A stretch of DNA of 9,213 nucleotides from Alloprevotella tannerae (lineage in GTDB: Bacteria; Bacteroidota; Bacteroidia; Bacteroidales; Bacteroidaceae): the NCBI GenBank assembly GCA_015259305.1, contig JABZGO010000060.1, forward strand, positions 1-9,213, read 5' to 3'. Position numbers and translations under genes: made by a program. Each line of letters begins with the position of its first letter. Within the stretch, counting starts at the first letter, position 1. Below, piece by piece: positions 5,758 through 9,213 of this stretch. The notes under the pieces are model-generated. The model was not told the origin of the DNA. It searched no databases and saw only the letters and a program-made list of their open reading frames with translations.

Positions 5758-7104
5758 TTATAGATTACCTCCTGAATGAGATCTAGTATGACCTGCACTC
5801 AAAAGACCATCATAATGTCTAACCAACATATAGCTCTCGATCTGCTGGAGTGTATCAATAACAACTCCAACAAGAATCAATAGAGATGTTCCGCCAAAGA
5901 ATTGGGCAAAGCCTTGCTTAACGCCAATCAGGACGGCAAATGCGGGTAATATAGCGATCAATGCGATAAAGAGAGAACCAGGGAATGTGATTCTCGTCAT
6001 CACGCGATCAATATAATCACCAGTGGGGCGTCCGGGTTTTACACCAGGGATGAATCCGCTGTTGCGTTTCATATCCTCTGCCATCTGTTGTGGGTTCATC
6101 GTAATAGCTGTATAGAAATACGTAAACATCACGATAAGTATCACATAGATGACATTATAGGGGAGACTGAACTGATTGGACAAAAGATGTCCTAAGCCGT
6201 TTCCGCCGGTTTTGGAGAAAGCATTCAGCACACTGGCCGGAATAAACATAATCGCTTGCGCAAAAATAATAGGCATTACATTCGCAGCGAAAAGTTTGAG
6301 CGGGATATACTGACGAGCTCCGCCAAATTGGCGATTACCTTCTATACGCTTTGCATATTGTACAGGCACTTTACGAGTGGCTTTCACCAAAATAATGGAG
6401 AGAGCCATAACGAAAAGGAGTGCAATAATTTCAAACAGCAACTTAATCAAGCCACCACCTTCAGCTCCAGATAGAGCACTAGTAAATTCCTCCATCAAAG
6501 CACTCGGGAAACGAGCAATGATACCAATCATAATGATCAAGGAAACACCATTACCTACACCTTTATCTGTGATACGTTCGCCCAACCACAAAATAAACAT
6601 ACTTCCGGCTGAGAGAATAAGGGTAGAAGTCAGCATGAATCCAAACCCTTGTCCTACAGTAAAGGCTCCACCTTCACCACCTACTTGGGCGCTAAGGTTA
6701 ATCATGTACATGGGAGCCTGGAACAAAAGGATTGCAACAGTCAACCAGCGTGTGTATTGATTCAACTTACGCACACCGCTTTCCCCCTCTTTCTGCATCT
6801 TTTGGAAGTGAGGTACCGCCACTGCTAACAACTGAATAACAATTGAAGCAGAGATGTAAGGCATGATACCCAACGCAAAGACTGATGCGTGAGAGAATGC
6901 TCCACCAGAGAACATGTTTAATAATGACATCAAACCTTCACTGGTCTGTGCCTGCAACTGATTGAGGCGAGCAGGATCGATGCCGGGTAAAACAACAAAA
7001 GATCCAAACCGGTAAATCGCGACAAAGAGAAGCGTGATAAGTAAACGCTGGCGAAGATCTTCGATCCTCCAAATATTCTTTAGTGTCTCGATTACTTTTT
7101 TCAT
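5758..7104 (-). CDS. secY: Protein translocase channel subunit SecY
   Basis: SecY is the membrane channel through which the Sec system exports and inserts proteins, working with SecE, SecG and SecA. The 448-residue product has the expected ten hydrophobic segments, the first at about 21-40. Signatures include GGAFSHASVFALGIMPYISA (67-86), WLGERITDKGVGNGVSL (173-189), the cytoplasmic RKVPVQYAKR loop (244-253), and VVIDTLQQIESYMLVRHYDG near the C-terminus, which is cytoplasmic and ends in a short Ser/His/Gly-rich tail. The start is only two bases after the rplO stop, suggesting translational coupling. Placement after rplO and before map is the standard spc-operon order. Confidence 0.98.
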   Translation of the reverse strand: MKKVIETLKNIWRIEDLRQRLLITLLFVAIYRFGSFVVLPGIDPARLNQLQAQTSEGLMSLLNMFSGGAFSHASVFALGIMPYISASIVIQLLAVAVPHFQKMQKEGESGVRKLNQYTRWLTVAILLFQAPMYMINLSAQVGGEGGAFTVGQGFGFMLTSTLILSAGSMFILWLGERITDKGVGNGVSLIIMIGIIARFPSALMEEFTSALSGAEGGGLIKLLFEIIALLFVMALSIILVKATRKVPVQYAKRIEGNRQFGGARQYIPLKLFAANVMPIIFAQAIMFIPASVLNAFSKTGGNGLGHLLSNQFSLPYNVIYVILIVMFTYFYTAITMNPQQMAEDMKRNSGFIPGVKPGRPTGDYIDRVMTRITFPGSLFIALIAILPAFAVLIGVKQGFAQFFGGTSLLILVGVVIDTLQQIESYMLVRHYDGLLSAGHTRSHSGGNL

Positions 7105-7106
7105 AA

Positions 7107-7553
7107 CTAGATTTTTGTCGCCGTTCCTCCAGCAGATAGAATTGCAGCTTCTGCACTCTTAGAGAATGCATTCGCTTCTACGTCTAGCTTAATCTTAAGC
7201 TCACCATTGCCAAGAACTTTAACAAGATCTTTGGCAGAAATAAGGCGTGCAGAAATCAACTCTTCGCGGCCGATCTTTTGCAAAGACAACTTTTCGGCTA
7301 ATTCTTGAAGAGTATCAATGTTAACAACACGATATTCAACCCTGTTGATGTTTTTGAAGCCAAACTTGGGTAAGCGACGCTGTAATGGCATCTGGCCACC
7401 TTCAAAGCCAATTTTCTTGGAATAACCAGAACGAGACTTCGCACCTTTGTGACCACGCGTAGAAGTGCCCCCTAAACCAGAGCCGGGACCACGGCCTATG
7501 CGTTTCCGAGAATGTGTTGAAGCAACAGCGGGTTTTAATGTATGTAATTTCAT
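7107..7553 (-). CDS. rplO: Large ribosomal subunit protein uL15
   Basis: L15 is a 50S protein whose extended basic N-terminus threads into 23S rRNA during late assembly. The 148-residue product starts MKLHTLKPAVAST and carries the Gly/Arg-rich stretch RKRIGRGPGSGLGGTSTRGHKG at about 17-37. Then come GFEGGQMPLQRRLPKFGF (49-66) and the C-terminal globular domain with KVLGNGELKIKLDVEANAFS and AILSAGGT. Length and order match the family. It lies 22 bases after rpmD and its TAG stop is two bases before the secY ATG. Confidence 0.98.
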   Translation of the reverse strand: MKLHTLKPAVASTHSRKRIGRGPGSGLGGTSTRGHKGAKSRSGYSKKIGFEGGQMPLQRRLPKFGFKNINRVEYRVVNIDTLQELAEKLSLQKIGREELISARLISAKDLVKVLGNGELKIKLDVEANAFSKSAEAAILSAGGTATKI

Positions 7554-7575
7554 AACTTAAGCTTATTATATGAGG

Positions 7576-7752
7576 TTATTCAACAATCGTCACAAGATGT
7601 TGTACTTTGCGAATCATCCCGCGAATACAAGGATTGTCCTCAACTTCAACCGTATTTGAAATCTTGCGGAGTCCTAATGAATCAAGCGTGCGCTTTTGAT
7701 CGATAGGTGCTCCAATACGGCTCTTAATCTGTTTGATTTTAATCGTTGCCAT
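7576..7752 (-). CDS. rpmD: Large ribosomal subunit protein uL30
   Basis: This 58-residue protein is read from ATG 7752 to TAA 7576. It begins MATIKIKQIKSRIGAPIDQK, continues with RTLDSLGLRKI at 21-31, and ends GMIRKVQHLVTIVE. These are the standard blocks of the short bacterial L30, a 50S protein that binds 23S rRNA and 5S rRNA-proximal regions. The size agrees with the family (about 58-60 residues). It starts five bases after the rpsE stop and is followed 22 bases later by rplO, the conserved spc-operon order. Confidence 0.97.
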   Translation of the reverse strand: MATIKIKQIKSRIGAPIDQKRTLDSLGLRKISNTVEVEDNPCIRGMIRKVQHLVTIVE

Positions 7753-7757
7753 ATCTA

Positions 7758-8270
7758 TTAACCTCTGAAAACTTTATCTATTGAAATACCACGCTCACGC
7801 GCTACCGTATGAGCATCACGCATACCCTTAAGAGCCTCAATTGTAGCTTTCACTAAATTGTGAGGGTTAGAAGAACCTTTAGACTTTGCTAAGACGTCCT
7901 TTACACCTACGCTATCAAGTACGGCACGCATTGCACCACCGGCAACGACACCGGTACCCTCAGAAGCAGGAAGAATCGTTACCTCAGCACCGCCAAAACG
8001 AGCATTCATTCCATGAGGGACAGTTCCTTTCAATACAGGAACCTTTACGAGGTTCTTTTTTGCAGCCTCAATGCCTTTTGCAATGGCTGTAGTGACTTCA
8101 CCAGCTTTACCAAGGCCATGACCAATTACACCTTTACCATCACCTACAACGACAATTGCAGCAAAAGTAAATGTACGACCACCTTTAGTTACCTTGGTAG
8201 TACGATTGATAGCAACCAGTCTATCTTTTAAATCTTCACTATTTACAATAACTCTGTTTGCCATAACCAT
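7758..8270 (-). CDS. rpsE: Small ribosomal subunit protein uS5
   Basis: S5 lies at the mRNA entry site of the 30S subunit and influences decoding accuracy and mRNA unwinding. The 170-residue product has the N-terminal double-stranded-RNA-binding-like domain (about 13-76, with [19 protein letters not shown] at 27-45 and GLGKAGEV). The C-terminal domain has [19 protein letters not shown] (105-123) then [16 protein letters not shown]. Two starts are possible. The ATG at 8270 overlaps the rplR stop as TAATG, and the ATG at 8264 gives MANRV, closer to the family N-terminus. Coupling to rplR is likely in either case. I cannot decide between them from sequence alone. Confidence 0.97.
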   Translation of the reverse strand: MVMANRVIVNSEDLKDRLVAINRTTKVTKGGRTFTFAAIVVVGDGKGVIGHGLGKAGEVTTAIAKGIEAAKKNLVKVPVLKGTVPHGMNARFGGAEVTILPASEGTGVVAGGAMRAVLDSVGVKDVLAKSKGSSNPHNLVKATIEALKGMRDAHTVARERGISIDKVFRG

Positions 8271-8614
8271 TAAAATTTAAGTCCACCATTACGAGCACCA
8301 TCAGCCACATTCTTAACACGACCATGATAAAGATAGCCGTTACGGTCAAAAACAACCTCACTAATTCCTGCGGCGATAGCCTTTTGTGCTACGAGTTCTC
8401 CGACCTTAGAAGCTTGCTCCAACTTAGGCATCTTATCTAAACCTAATGATGAAGCGCTTACCAAAGTGCGCGCTGTATCATCATTGATAATCTGCGCATA
8501 AATCTGTTTGTTGCTTCTAAACACCGTCAGACGAGGGCGCTCAGCAGTTCCGGAAACACGTTTGCGTACACGGTATTTTATCTTAATACGACGTAGTTCT
8601 TTCTTCGTTGTCAT
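8270..8614 (-). CDS. rplR: Large ribosomal subunit protein uL18
   Basis: L18 binds 5S rRNA and, with L5, helps attach it to the 50S central protuberance. The 114-residue product has an Arg/Lys-rich N-terminus ([17 protein letters not shown] at 4-20) and the conserved [20 protein letters not shown] at 26-45. The C-terminal signature is [22 protein letters not shown] followed by GGLKF. The length is normal. Its TAA stop overlaps the first possible rpsE ATG by one base, a typical translational-coupling arrangement, and an 18-base gap separates it from rplF. Confidence 0.98.
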   Translation of the reverse strand: MTTKKELRRIKIKYRVRKRVSGTAERPRLTVFRSNKQIYAQIINDDTARTLVSASSLGLDKMPKLEQASKVGELVAQKAIAAGISEVVFDRNGYLYHGRVKNVADGARNGGLKF

Positions 8615-8632
8615 AATACTTTCATTTTAAAA

Positions 8633-9202
8633 TTACTTCGCACCTGCAGCCTTGCCACTCTTACGACGAATCTGCTCACCAACGAACAATATACCTTTAC
8701 CCTTATAAGGCTCTGGCATACGGAACGAACGAATCTTTGCACATACTTGGCCTAACAATTGCTTGTCGCAAGATTCAAGGCAAATATATGGGTTCTTATT
8801 ACGTTCAGTTTTGGTTTCTACTTTCACTTCACTAGGAAGTTGAAGGAAGATGTTGTGCGTATAACCTAAAGAAAACTCCATCAGGTTTCCTTGATTTGAA
8901 ACACGATAACCTACGCCGACTAATTCTAATTCTTTCTTGTAGCCTTCACTTACACCTACAACCATGTTGTTAATCAAAGAACGATACAAACCATGGAAAG
9001 CTTGTTTTTGCTTGGTAGAAACAGTATCGTTATTTTGATCGATTGTAAAAGTGATGACATCTGCGTCAATAACGACGTTAATAGAAGGATGTACTGTCTG
9101 TGAGAGTTCACCCTTCGGACCTTTAACAGTCACTACATTATCCTTTAGAGTAACGTTTACTCCTGCAGGAATGTTAATTGGCAATTTTCCTATTCGAGAC
9201 AT
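8633..9202 (-). CDS. rplF: Large ribosomal subunit protein uL6
   Basis: L6 lies near the factor-binding site of the 50S subunit and is needed for late assembly. The 189-residue product has the two repeated L6 folds: the first (about 1-80) includes MSRIGKLPINIPAGV and VTVKGPKGEL (24-33), the second includes LELVGVGYRV (92-101) and the family signature PEPYKGKGI at 163-171. It ends with a basic RRKSGKAAGAK tail. The length is slightly above the 175-180 residues common elsewhere. The gene is complete in the window. Its upstream neighbour, expected to be rpsH, lies beyond the right edge. Confidence 0.98.
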   Translation of the reverse strand: MSRIGKLPINIPAGVNVTLKDNVVTVKGPKGELSQTVHPSINVVIDADVITFTIDQNNDTVSTKQKQAFHGLYRSLINNMVVGVSEGYKKELELVGVGYRVSNQGNLMEFSLGYTHNIFLQLPSEVKVETKTERNKNPYICLESCDKQLLGQVCAKIRSFRMPEPYKGKGILFVGEQIRRKSGKAAGAK

Positions 9203-9213
9203 AGTATTCTTCT

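Noticed and set aside
5767..5774. AGGAGGT on the minus strand near the end of secY, resembling a strong Shine-Dalgarno sequence for map
   Set aside because: It is 25 bases from the map ATG, too far to act, and it encodes the SecY tail (Ser-Gly-Gly); probably coincidental.
5742..5798. Upstream in-frame ATG giving a Map protein 19 residues longer
   Set aside because: The extra residues overlap the secY end and do not resemble the Map N-terminus; the ATG at 5741 fits the family.

Overview
The window is the distal half of a bacterial ribosomal-protein superoperon, read entirely on the minus strand, followed by one unrelated and incomplete gene at the left edge. Protein sequences (S4, S5, IF-1, L36, RpoA), the order secY-map-infA-rpmJ with no adk between secY and map, the near absence of Shine-Dalgarno sequences before starts, and an Ala/Glu/Pro-rich tail on L17 all point to Bacteroidota, most likely order Bacteroidales. 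I cannot name the genus.

Layout in transcription order (right to left): rplF (L6), rplR (L18), rpsE (S5), rpmD (L30), rplO (L15), secY, map, infA (IF-1), rpmJ (L36), rpsM (S13), rpsK (S11), rpsD (S4), rpoA, rplQ (L17), then a strong intrinsic terminator at 1341-1380. rpmD and rpmJ are short genes of 58 and 38 codons. From rplF to rpsK the genes are packed with gaps of 30 bases or less. The last three genes instead have longer leaders of 116, 91 and 76 bases before rpsD, rpoA and rplQ, and each leader can fold into a hairpin on the mRNA strand. These are candidate regulatory or processing elements.

The core genes work together: they supply large- and small-subunit proteins, the translocon channel SecY, the N-terminal methionine-removing enzyme Map, initiation factor IF-1 and the RNA polymerase alpha subunit, so translation, secretion and transcription capacity are made together.

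Below the terminator lies about 310 bases of AT-rich DNA holding a possible promoter, then a gene that is open from its ATG at 1026 to the left edge with no stop codon (342 codons visible). Its product has an internal duplication of a helical module (about 154-residue period) with the shared motif RHSLEL followed by TH(N/K)-x(4)-Y, and a Cys-rich insert in the first module. It is not a ribosomal gene. It resembles HEPN-type helical domains only weakly, and it is the least ordinary item in the window.
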